64,000 nt of DNA from CAYGVT01 sp964353355. GTDB lineage: Archaea > Thermoplasmatota > DTKX01 > GCA-020343715. The notes beneath the pieces are model-generated. The model did not search any database. It worked only from the letters and a program-made list of their open reading frames with translations, and was not told the DNA's origin. Positions 32,939-42,000 of this stretch are shown here, one piece after another. Each line of letters opens with the position of its first letter. The first letter of the stretch is position 1. The stretch is taken from positions 1 to 64,000 of the forward strand of contig CAYGVT010000134.1 in the NCBI GenBank assembly GCA_964353355.1, given 5' to 3'. The translations under genes and the position numbers were made by a program.

Positions 32939-33245
32939 CCCTGAGGGCCGCCGGGGCGCATGGTCGCGCCGTCCCGGGGCGCGATGATATCATCGTACAT
33001 CTTGTTCTACTCGAATGGTATCCCCGTGGTGATGCGCCAAGTTATCCGAGCGTGCGCTCCCGATCGGTGTCGTGCATCATTTTGTCCTCCACGTCTCGAT
33101 CCCGATGCGCGGGCACGGAATTGAACGGGACACACCGATTCCGGAGGGGCGCCTGAATCAGGCCCATCCATTTATATCCTGTCGATGGGTGTCAGCGGAA
33201 AACGATATATATCTTGAAATGCTACTGCTGTCGAAGGTGTTGTCA
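32939..33245. other. intergenic with palindrome and two TATA boxes
   Basis: Contains the perfect 14-base palindrome CGATGATATCATCG at 32982-32995, then TTTATATCC at 33171-33179 and GATATATATC at 33204-33213, both plus-strand TATA boxes for the gene at 33246. No gene is seen in the remainder. Confidence 0.5.
33171..33213 (+). promoter_or_regulatory. two tandem TATA boxes
   Basis: TTTATATCC (33171) and GATATATATC (33204) would give starts near 33200 and 33235. Two spaced promoters suggest strong or conditional expression of the downstream small basic protein. Confidence 0.5.
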
Positions 33246-33512
33246 ATGGCACGCAGGAAGCGCGAACCGAAGAAGCTCAAGCAGGAGTTCATCAAGGCCA
33301 TCGCGGCCCGCGAGTACCTCCTCGACAACGGCCAGCACGTCATCGTCATGAGGTTCCCCGACGGCACTGGCACGGTGCTCATGAAGGTCCCCTCCGGCAA
33401 GGCCTACGCCGAGTGGAAGCGCGTGGTCCGGCAGAAGAACTACCTGAAGAAGATCATGCCCAAGGCCGAGGGCGGCATCTACGACAAGATCACGGCCATC
33501 GTCGAGAGCTAG
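33246..33512 (+). CDS. small basic protein of unknown function
   Basis: 88 residues, rich in Lys/Arg. The N-terminus ARRKREPKKLKQEFIKAI is a basic helix; a beta-like core (HVIVMRFPDGTGTVLMKVPS) and a basic C-terminal helix (KRVVRQKNYLKKIMPKAEGG) follow. Composition and size recall nucleic-acid-binding or chromatin-type small proteins, but no family is recognised. ATG 33246 has AAGGTG upstream. Two TATA boxes precede it, so it may be abundant. Confidence 0.65.
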   Translation: MARRKREPKKLKQEFIKAIAAREYLLDNGQHVIVMRFPDGTGTVLMKVPSGKAYAEWKRVVRQKNYLKKIMPKAEGGIYDKITAIVES

Positions 33513-33521
33513 GCCCCTCGC

Positions 33522-33893
33522 CTAGCCCGACGAGGGCCCGGGCGGCGTTCCTTTCGCCTTCCGCTCGAGGGTCGCCCTGGCCCTCTCCCTGCGGCGCGAG
33601 CGCGCGCCCCAGGCCGGGGGCCGTCCCCGCCGGGCATGGGCGCGGTCGCCGCCCTCGCGCGCGAACCCGTTGATGAGCCCGCGGTCCATCTCGAGCGCCT
33701 CCAGCGGCCGGACCGCGTTGCCGTTGGTGAGGCCGACCGAGGGCTCGAGCCGCATGGCCCTCGCGGCCGCCTCCTGGTTGGTCCTGGACGCGATGGCCAT
33801 GGACGGCACGCTCTTCCCCCGCTCGGCCGCATCGAGCAGCTCATCGAGCGACCCTAGCGCCCTACCCAACCGATTCCAGTCGAGGCCGTCCAT
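33522..33893 (-). CDS. small protein with GLTNG/GLING motifs
   Basis: 123 residues. Residues about 57-80 read SVGLTNGNAVRPLEALEMDR followed by GLINGFAREGG; the two G-L-(T/I)-N-G motifs match the repeat unit of the large protein at 43494-47411. The N-terminus is a charged helix (LDWNRLGRALGSLDELLDAA) and the C-terminus is very basic with Arg clusters. No known domain. ATG 33893 lies about 54 nt after a TATA box at 33943-33952, with a 27-nt leader and no clear Shine-Dalgarno. Convergent with the 33246 gene, 9 bases apart. Confidence 0.55.
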   Translation of the reverse strand: MDGLDWNRLGRALGSLDELLDAAERGKSVPSMAIASRTNQEAAARAMRLEPSVGLTNGNAVRPLEALEMDRGLINGFAREGGDRAHARRGRPPAWGARSRRRERARATLERKAKGTPPGPSSG

Positions 33894-33942
33894 GTCGAGG
33901 GACCGTCCAGCGCAGGCTGATGGTTCGCGATCGCGTGCGGAC

Positions 33943-33952
33943 CTATTTAAAC
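33943..33952 (-). promoter_or_regulatory. TATA box of the GLTNG small gene
   Basis: Minus-strand GTTTAAATAG; predicted start near 33920. Confidence 0.5.
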
Positions 33953-34074
33953 ACACCCCTCCGGTCCCCTCACGCGGAACTCGGGCCCGGCGGTGCACGG
34001 GCATCGCGCGGGGGGCCCTCTGTCCCGGGGTCCCGGGACCAAAATCCTTCTAGGGCCTCGCGCATTGAGGGCAG

Positions 34075-35151
34075 ATGATACCGATATCCAAGCCGATGCT
34101 CGGGCCCGAGGAGCTTGCCGCCGTCGCGGCCGTGCTCGAGTCGGGCCAGCTCGCGCAGGGCCCGCGCGTAGAGGAGTTCGAGCGCGCGTTCCGGACCTAC
34201 GTGGGCACGCGCGAGGCGGTCGCGGTGAGCTCGGGGACGGAGGCGCTGCGGCTCGCGCTGCTCGCCACTGGCATCGGGCCTGGCGACGAGGTCGTGGTGC
34301 CCGCGCTCACTTTCCTCGCGACGGCATCGTCGGTGCTGATGTGCGGGGCGACGCCCGTCGTGGCGGACGTCGACCCGAGGACCTACTGCCTCGACCCGGA
34401 GGCCGTGAGGGCGGCCATGTCCGACTGGACCCGCGCGGTGGTGCCGGTGCACCTCTACGGCCATCCCGCGGACCTCGACCCGCTCCGGGAGCTGTGCGAG
34501 GCGCGCGGCATCGCGCTCGTCGAGGACGCGGCGCAGGCGCACGGCGCTCGGTACAGGTCGCGCATGGTCGGCTCCGTCGGCGCTGCTGGCTGCTTCTCGT
34601 TCTACCCCACGAAGAACATGACCACGGGCGAGGGCGGGATGGTGACCACCGACGACGCAGAGCTCGCGGCGCGCGTGCGGCTGCTGCGGCAGCACGGGCA
34701 GGTCGCGCCCTACGACTACCACCGCCTGGGCTACAACTCGCGCATGACCGACATCGGCGCCGCCATCGGGCTCGTCCAGCTCGGGAGGCTCGAGGCCTTC
34801 AACGCGGCCCGCCGGCGCAACGCGGCCCTCCTCACAGAGGGCCTGCGGGGGTGCGTGGCGACGCCCGAGGTGGAGCCCTGGGCCGAGCACGTGTTCCACC
34901 AGTACACCGTCAGGGCGGCGCGCCGGGACGGCCTCCGGGCGCACCTCAAGGAGCGCGGCGTGGGCTCCGGCGTCTACTACCCGGAGGCGCTCTCGGACGT
35001 CAAGGTGCTGAAGGGCAAGTCCAAGGTGGCCGGGAGCGCCATGGTCGCCGAGCGGCTGTGCGGCGAGGTGCTGTCGCTGCCGGTGCACCCGGGGCTCGGC
35101 GATGAGGACGTCGCGAAGGTGGTCGCGGAGGTCCGCGCGTTCTACGCGTGA
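34075..35151 (+). CDS. DegT/DnrJ/EryC1/StrS family sugar aminotransferase
   Basis: 358 residues, full family length. PLP-binding Lys in FSFYPTKNMTTGEGGMV; other signatures are SSGTEALRLALLATGIGPGDEVVVPA, PVHLYGHPADLD, VEDAAQAHGA and NSRMTDIGAAIGLVQLGRL. These enzymes transfer an amino group from glutamate to keto-sugar nucleotides, for example in making amino sugars for surface glycans or N-glycosylation, which would fit the many surface proteins nearby. The ATG at 34075 lies about 28 nt after an A-rich element (CCAAAATCC), possibly a weak TATA box. No other sugar-nucleotide gene is adjacent. Confidence 0.92.
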   Translation: MIPISKPMLGPEELAAVAAVLESGQLAQGPRVEEFERAFRTYVGTREAVAVSSGTEALRLALLATGIGPGDEVVVPALTFLATASSVLMCGATPVVADVDPRTYCLDPEAVRAAMSDWTRAVVPVHLYGHPADLDPLRELCEARGIALVEDAAQAHGARYRSRMVGSVGAAGCFSFYPTKNMTTGEGGMVTTDDAELAARVRLLRQHGQVAPYDYHRLGYNSRMTDIGAAIGLVQLGRLEAFNAARRRNAALLTEGLRGCVATPEVEPWAEHVFHQYTVRAARRDGLRAHLKERGVGSGVYYPEALSDVKVLKGKSKVAGSAMVAERLCGEVLSLPVHPGLGDEDVAKVVAEVRAFYA

Positions 35152-35217
35152 ATGGTCCCGTGCCGGCCGCCGGCCCGTGGCACGGCATGCCCAGGTCAGG
35201 AACGCCATCCATGGGGG

Positions 35218-38200
35218 TCAGCCGCCCGTCGACCACCAGTCGAGGTCGCCGAGGAACTGCCTCCGGTAGTCCGTGACGGTGCTCTCGATGTCGCTCCAGT
35301 CCTGCACCTGGACCTCGATCCGATATCCCTCGATGGGGGTCTCCAGGAACCCGACGACCTCCTGCCAGGAGCGCATCACGATGGTCATCGGCCTCCCGTC
35401 GTAGCCGAAGTCGGCCTCTCCCTCCACGAGGTCGAAGAGCAGTTGCAGATTGTCTTGGTCGTAGATGCCAAAGTCGGACAGGTCGATGATGCCCTCGAAG
35501 GGTGACTCCGCGTCGAGGCCGATGAGGTCATGGTAGTCACCCCTCCCTCCGGGCGAGCCGACATCCAGGGGGCGGAAGGCGAGCAGGGCCGCCCCGGGCA
35601 GGAGCGCGTCGCGGGGGAAGCTCGGCAGGAGCCCCCTGGCGAGGACGGCCCCCGTCCCCTCGCCCGCGAAGGTCGTGCCGTTGATGCCGAGCAGCATGCC
35701 AGGCGGGCTGGATGTGCCGTTGCCGACGGCCCCCGCCATGAGGAACGCGAGCTCGCCCGTGAACACGCACCCCTGGAGGTCGAGCGTCATGTTGCTCTCG
35801 AGGGGCCAGGACGGCGGGATGACCATGAGGGTGACGTTGCGCACCGTGCACCCGTCCATCACGACCGAGCCCGCCATGACGGACCTGAGGACCGCACGGT
35901 GCGCGGCCTCCGCGGTCAAGGTGCAGTTCCGAAGAGCGAGGTTCAGGGTGGTCGCTTGCATGTTGAGCACACTTGAGACCCGGTCCGATGCCCGGAAGGT
36001 GCACGCATCGGCCGTCACGTCGGCAGTGCCCATCACGGCGAGGTACATGCCCTCGGAGAACGTGCACCTCTCCATCTGCATCGGTCTGTCATGGACGTAG
36101 GCGGCGAGCTGGTAGATGGCCAGGTCCGAGAGCCGGACGCGCACCCCTTGGGTGTGGAGGCTGAGGTAGGCGGCCTCCCATCCCGCGAGGGTGAGGGTCC
36201 CCTCCCCGATGGCGTTGACATAGGCATCGAGGAGGAAATCGTCCTCGGGCTCCAGGTCCCTGACCGTGAGGTTGGAGCCTGGCCAGAGCAGGGCCTCGAG
36301 CCAGAGCGATGTGAAGTAGTCCTCGGTCCCCCAGGTCGGCGGGTCCACCACCACGAGGTCCGTGCCTGGGTCTACCAGCAGCCATGTGCCGTAGTCCAGA
36401 CCATCCCTGACATCAGCGCTCGGGGTGGAGCCGTTCACCCTCAGGACCTCCACGGTCTCATTCACCATCGCACGCTGGAGGAGGTGGCCCCACTGGGACC
36501 CGAGCAGCTGGAGCTTGATGGAGTGCCGCCCGGCAGGCACGGCGAGCGTCGCGCACACGTAGGTGTAGCGGTCCGTGAAGCTCTCCTCCGGGTCCAGCGG
36601 CAACTCGTCGATAGAACGTCCGTCGAGCCAGACGCGGATGAAGGGGTCCATGATGTCGAGCTCGTCGATGGCGTGCCGATAGACGGTGATGTTGAGCAGG
36701 ACCTCGCCCGCCATCGTGCCGGGGAGGAGGTTGGGGTGCAAGATTCCCATGCTATCGAGGATGTAGGCGGGGTCCGTCGCCCTCGCCACGTCCCCCTGGT
36801 CGTAGTGCATCACCAGCTCCCTTGTGCCCTGCTCGATGACCTGGGTTCTGGAGATATCGATTGTCCATGATGATCCGGAAGGGCTGCACCAGACCCGCAA
36901 TGTCACGTTCGGTACGAGCACCTGCGAGAGGTCGTCCCGCACCAGGAGGGAGGGCATGCTCAGCTGCAGGCCGTTACCCATCTCATGCAAGAGCGGGAGC
37001 GAGTAAAGCTGCGTCCCGTAGGGGATGTAGCCGCTGAGCTCCGGCTCGAGGTCGTCCGTGCCGTTGTGGAAGACGCCCCTGATGACGCAGGTGCTGCTCT
37101 CGATGTAGTCGTACTTGTCGTCCCAGGGGTCCTCCCTCTCGGCCGGGGCGAACGTGCAGGTGCGGTTGAGCTGCGGCCAGCCCCCGAGGCCGGACGCGTC
37201 GTGCGCCCACAGGCACGCCTCGGTCGCGTTCGCGAGCGCGCATCCGTCGGCGACGGCGGACACGTTCTCGAGGTAGAGGCACAGGCCCCCGCCGTCGATG
37301 TCGCAGTCGCGGAACCAAACAGGGCCGCCGTCCTCGACGCTGACGGCCCACTTCCTGAAATCGGATGGCTCACCCCCCGCATAAGGGAGGGGCCCCGATG
37401 GTCGTCGGATGAACGCGCTGGAGGACGCCCCTCCCGTGCATCCCCTGAGCGTGAGGAGCTCGGCGTCCCCGTCCAGGCGCGAGGAGTTGACCGTCGCCCA
37501 GGATGCGTCGGCCCTGACAGGGACGTTCAAGAGGCGCGACCCGGCGACCTCGAGGCCGCCCTGGACGACCTCGACGTGCGCGCCGATGCGTGCGTGATCG
37601 AACGAGGAGTCCTGCATGGACTGCCGCGTGTTCCAGGAGATCTCGCCGTCGAGCGCGTCCACCCGCCGCGGCACGCCGATGGGCGCATCCAGGGTCGAGT
37701 CGATGACCCGGACCTCGCCCTCGGCGTGCACGAGCGCGGGCACGGTGGGGATGAAGGAGCCCGACGACGTCGCGTGGAACCGGGCGTACCCTCTGAGGGA
37801 CCATCCGTCGAGCTCGAGGTCGCCCGTGTCGAAAACGTCCCCGTACGGCACCGCCCCGTCGTCGAGGACCCGCGCGTCGGCGAGGAGGATGACGCCCGTT
37901 CCGGTCCCCGCCTCGCCCATGGTGAGGTCCAGCGGAGCGATTGCGACCCGCCCCACGCCGCCCGATATCGAGGAGAGGTCCACCTCCATGCGCTCCCAGA
38001 CGCCCTCGCGCGCCGGGAGCCTCGCGAGCAGCCTCATCGGGTCCTGGGCGGTCCTCTGCCCCAGGACGAGCACGTCCGTGCTCACCCGCCTGAGGCTCAC
38101 GTTGAACGCCAGCACCGGATGGCGGGCGTGCACCAGGTTCACGATGCGCGATGCGATGGGGGCGTCCCACCTGCTCCAGGGGTCGGAGGAGATGTATACG

Positions 38201-38625
38201 GTGGACGGGTCCTGGTCCATCCGGACGGTGAGGCGGGAGCGGAGCAGCACAAGCTCGCATCCATGCTCCACCTCGAACGCGGGCGTGCCCCACAGGACGA
38301 GGTCCTCGAGGTCGACGGTGATGTTGCACCCCTCGAGCGCGAGCGAGGCGCCGTCCCGGACGAGGACCGGCCCGCCGAGGCTCGCGTTGACCGACCTCCA
38401 GGTCGTGTCGCCGTCGATCGTGCGCACGCCATCGGGGGGTGGCTGCCCGTCCCCATCGCCGTCATCGTCCTGCGGCGCGGGGCCGCCGATGTCGAGCAGG
38501 ACGTACGACAGGCCCGCGAGCAGGAGCATGACCACGAGCATCGTCGCTAGCAGCGCGGAGATGCCCCGCGCTCCTCTTAGTCGCGTGCGCGTCACGACAA
38601 CCCTGCTCGGGGGGAGTGGCCCCAT
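35218..38625 (-). CDS. large right-handed beta-helix protein with pilin-like N-terminus
   Basis: About 1135 residues. The N-terminus LRGARGISALLATMLVVMLLLAGLSYVLLD resembles an archaeal type IV pilin or signal-anchor segment: basic residues, small residue, then a hydrophobic helix. An Asp/Gly/Pro linker and many irregular beta-helix coils follow (phrases such as VRDGASLALEGCNITVDLED). Several coils carry Cys and Asn-Xaa-Ser/Thr sites. There is no C-terminal hydrophobic tail; the protein ends RRQFLGDLDWWSTGG, so anchoring is N-terminal, unlike the other beta-helix proteins here. ATG 38625 has a TATATC element about 38 nt upstream and GGTCGGGG as a weak Shine-Dalgarno; the frame extends to 38931 without signals. 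Confidence 0.75.
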   Translation of the reverse strand: MGPLPPSRVVVTRTRLRGARGISALLATMLVVMLLLAGLSYVLLDIGGPAPQDDDGDGDGQPPPDGVRTIDGDTTWRSVNASLGGPVLVRDGASLALEGCNITVDLEDLVLWGTPAFEVEHGCELVLLRSRLTVRMDQDPSTVYISSDPWSRWDAPIASRIVNLVHARHPVLAFNVSLRRVSTDVLVLGQRTAQDPMRLLARLPAREGVWERMEVDLSSISGGVGRVAIAPLDLTMGEAGTGTGVILLADARVLDDGAVPYGDVFDTGDLELDGWSLRGYARFHATSSGSFIPTVPALVHAEGEVRVIDSTLDAPIGVPRRVDALDGEISWNTRQSMQDSSFDHARIGAHVEVVQGGLEVAGSRLLNVPVRADASWATVNSSRLDGDAELLTLRGCTGGASSSAFIRRPSGPLPYAGGEPSDFRKWAVSVEDGGPVWFRDCDIDGGGLCLYLENVSAVADGCALANATEACLWAHDASGLGGWPQLNRTCTFAPAEREDPWDDKYDYIESSTCVIRGVFHNGTDDLEPELSGYIPYGTQLYSLPLLHEMGNGLQLSMPSLLVRDDLSQVLVPNVTLRVWCSPSGSSWTIDISRTQVIEQGTRELVMHYDQGDVARATDPAYILDSMGILHPNLLPGTMAGEVLLNITVYRHAIDELDIMDPFIRVWLDGRSIDELPLDPEESFTDRYTYVCATLAVPAGRHSIKLQLLGSQWGHLLQRAMVNETVEVLRVNGSTPSADVRDGLDYGTWLLVDPGTDLVVVDPPTWGTEDYFTSLWLEALLWPGSNLTVRDLEPEDDFLLDAYVNAIGEGTLTLAGWEAAYLSLHTQGVRVRLSDLAIYQLAAYVHDRPMQMERCTFSEGMYLAVMGTADVTADACTFRASDRVSSVLNMQATTLNLALRNCTLTAEAAHRAVLRSVMAGSVVMDGCTVRNVTLMVIPPSWPLESNMTLDLQGCVFTGELAFLMAGAVGNGTSSPPGMLLGINGTTFAGEGTGAVLARGLLPSFPRDALLPGAALLAFRPLDVGSPGGRGDYHDLIGLDAESPFEGIIDLSDFGIYDQDNLQLLFDLVEGEADFGYDGRPMTIVMRSWQEVVGFLETPIEGYRIEVQVQDWSDIESTVTDYRRQFLGDLDWWSTGG

Positions 38626-39059
38626 GACCCCGACCGGGCTGCCATTGCGTGGCTGGGGAGATATAGCTTGCGATTCCTGACGGTCCTGGTGGCCCGTCGC
38701 CGGATGGCGCGGTCGTCGCCGGCGCGCATGCGGCCACCGGGCCCGCAGGACGATGGCCCACCGCCCTCGACGGCACGGTGCGCGTCGAAGGTGGCGTTGC
38801 CGAGGCCGCAGCCCCCTGACCGGAGCGGGCGCTCCCCCCGGGAGGGCACGGTGGGCCCGGTCGTCGCGCTCGACGCGTCCGCTCGGGCGGGATGGATGCC
38901 GGGGCATCCCTTCCCGAGACCCGGTTCGCACGCTGGCCGGGTCGGTCGGGCCGGGATGCGCACCCGTCCACCCCGGGGGTCTCCCCCCTCCTCATGGCCA
39001 GGCCTGGGTCGCAGGCGGCGGGTCGGCCCTGGAGGCCGCCCCTCGCCCCGGTAGCGAGC
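38626..39059. other. intergenic with a minus-strand promoter
   Basis: Holds the TATATC element near 38660-38668 for the gene ending at 35218. The remaining 390 very GC-rich bases have no recognisable gene, RNA or terminator. Confidence 0.45.
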
Positions 39060-42000
39060 TCAACGCCTGCGCCTGGAGGCGACCAGGAGGCCCGCGACCG
39101 CGCACAGCCCGGCCACGGCGGCGAGCGCCCCCACGCCGGGCGTCTTGACGGTCTTGGGCTTCGCGACGTCCTGGGACGTCTTCTGCGCTCCCGGGCCCGC
39201 GCTCGCGCCTCCCGCGACGTTGCCCTTGTCGTCCTCCCCCTCGAAGTAGTACGTGTGCGGGCCGAGGCCGAGCTTGGTGGTGTAGGAGTACGTGCGGCCG
39301 TCCACCGAGCTTGGGTCCGCGGGATCGGCGGTCATGCTGTACCTCAGGCCGTCGATGAGGATGTAGACCGTGCCGTTGTCGTCGTCGGCGTCCGTGAGGG
39401 TGACGACGAACACGAAGTTGGTCTTGGTCGTGCCCTTCTCGGGCGCCATCGCCCCTTCGGTGAGGGCGGGCGGGAGGTTCTTGCGGTCGATGACCACGTC
39501 GAGCCTGTCGGTCGCCGTGTTGCCCGCCAGGTCCCTGACGACGAGCGTGACCGTGAGCGTGACGGGGTCGGGGAACGTCTGGGCGGCGATGGCGCCCGTG
39601 AGCGTGACGTCCTGCCCGTCGAGCCTGAAGGTCCAGGTGTAGCTCGCGATGCCCTCGTTGTCCGTCGAGGCGGAGCCGTCGAGCGTGACCTCCAGCTCCT
39701 CGACCCCGTCCAAGTCCACCCCCGCATCTGCCACGGGGAGCTCCGTGTCGAGGATGACCGCGACCGGGGCGGATCCCGGTCCCACGTTGGTGGCGGCGTC
39801 GGTCGCGCGGGCGACGATCTCGGTCCTCCTCGCGGAGAGGTCGATGGTGACGGTGAAGGCCCCGCCCAGGTCCGCGCTCGTCGTGGCGATGACGACACCC
39901 CCCACCAGCAGCTCGACCTTCGAGAGGGGCTCCGCGGTCCCCCTCATGGCAAGCTCGGGGTCGTTGACGTACTCGTCCGGGGCCCGCAGGTCCGGCGCGA
40001 GCGGCGCGATGGTGTCCAGCACGACCTTGACCACGGTGGTCCTCGGCCCCGCGTTCATGGCCCTGTCGGTGGCGAACGCGCTGAGGAGGTTGTCGCCCTC
40101 CTCGAGGGTGACCTCGATCGAGAAGGCGCCGTCCGCGCCGACCGCGCCCGTGCCGACGGGCCTGCCGTTGCCCAGGACGGTGAGGGTCGAGAACGCCTCG
40201 GCCGTGCCCGCGACCGTCTGCCTCGGGACGTTCGTGAGCGCGGGAAGCGCGTCGAGGTCGGGGGCCGGGGGGGCGAGCGTGTCGAGGATGGTTGCGACCG
40301 ACGGTGACAGGGGACCGGTGTTGCCCGATGCGTCCGTCGCCCACGCCGTGATGACGTTGGAGCCGTCCTCGAGCTCGACGTCGATGGTGAAGCGGCCGTC
40401 CGTGCCGGCCGTGCCCGAGCCGGCCTCGTCGGTGCCGATGAAGGCCGTCACGGTCGAGCCAGGCTCGGCGCTGCCCGTCACGTTGGAATGCGCCCTGTTG
40501 GTGTAGGCAGGGAGCGCGTCCAGCAGCGGGGGGAGCGGGGGCGTGATGTCCAGCGTCCGCACCTTGAGGACGAGCGAGGCCGGCGATTCGTTGGGGCTCT
40601 CGTCGAAGGCCGTGACCCTGAAGTGGTGGTCCGTCTCGCTGAGGAGGCCCGTGACCCAGTACGATGTGGGACCGGTCCCCCCGTCGGGGGTGAGCCTGTA
40701 CCACGGGCCCTCGGGGCCCGCGCCGGAGACGTTGATGTAGACGTGGTAGCCAACGATGTCGGGCTCGACGTTGGCGTCCCATCCGAGCGTGCAGCTGGTG
40801 CCGTTGATGATGAGGGCAATCAGCCCGGTGGGCGCACTCGGCCCCTCGGCGTCGAGGTGGATGACCGACACGATGCCCGACATCGGCGACTGGAGGGGGA
40901 CCTCGTCCCAGGCGGAGACCCGGAAGTGGTAGGCGGTGAAGTTGACCAGCCCCGAGTCGATGCGCACAACCGTGGTCGGGGCGGTGAGGTTCTGGAACAG
41001 CACCCACTCGCCCGTGATGTTGGAGTAGAGCGAGTAGACCTGCGTGTCGTCCGTGTTCGCGTCCCAAGCGACCTCCAGGGCGTCCTCGAGGGGCACGTCC
41101 GTGACGACGAGGTTTCCGGGCGTCCCGGGGGCCCTGATGTCGGCGGCCTCGAAGACCTCCGTGTGGCTCGCGCCCATGTCCAGGTCGGGGCGGGTCTCGC
41201 TCCAGACGGCATCGATGCTGATGCGGACCGACAGGTTGTGGCCGCGCTCGGTGGCGGTGTTGGAGTAGATGTACTCCCTGTCGAGGAGGGTGAACGGCCC
41301 GACCTCGCCCTTGGCATCGGTCCTCGCGTCCGTGCCCCCGAAGTGGGGCGTCCGGTAGAGCGGGGTCCCGTCCTGGATGAGGACGACGTCCACGGCGGGC
41401 AGCGGGACCGCGGAACCGTTGTCCCAGACCCTCACCAGCAGGTGGTTGTACACGCTGAGCCTCCCGCCGGAGTCGGTGGTCGCGTTCACGCGGCTGCCGT
41501 TGAAGGTCGTGTTGTAGGACGAGAGCGAGGATGCCCCCTCGAGCATCCAGTCGACCGCGGTGCCCCCCGTGACGAGCGCGGAGTCGTGGACCGTGCCGTC
41601 GCAGCCGACCGTCCTCACGGCGCCGTGCCCCCGTGCCGCGATGTCGATGGTGCACCGCTCGAGCTTGAGCGAGCTTGATCCGACGGCGAGGACGCCGTAG
41701 AGGCAGTCCGTCACGGTCGCGTTGATGGTGGCCTCGTCGGACATGACCAGCCTGATGCCGTCCCCGTCCTGCACCTTGCAGCCCGTGACGGTGGGCTTCG
41801 AGCAGAAGGCGAAGATGATGGCGCCCGCGGTCTGGTCCTTGATGACGGGGCTCATCTTGTTGTAGAGGTAGTGGATGGGGTTGCCGCCCACGGTGTTGTC
41901 GGTCGAGATGGTGTGGTCGAAGAAGCTCGCCTGCAGGGGCTCGAAGGTGAAGGTGAGCCTGTCGGAGGGCTCGAAGACGTTGGCCACGTGGGTGCCGTCC

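Noticed and set aside
32982..32995. 14-base palindrome CGATGATATCATCG as a terminator
   Set aside because: No U-tract follows and the stem is weak; an operator or chance palindrome is as likely, so it is only noted within the intergenic entry.
33100..33145. tRNA-like T-arm sequence (GTTCAATTCC on the minus strand)
   Set aside because: No complementary T-stem, anticodon arm or acceptor stem could be paired around it.
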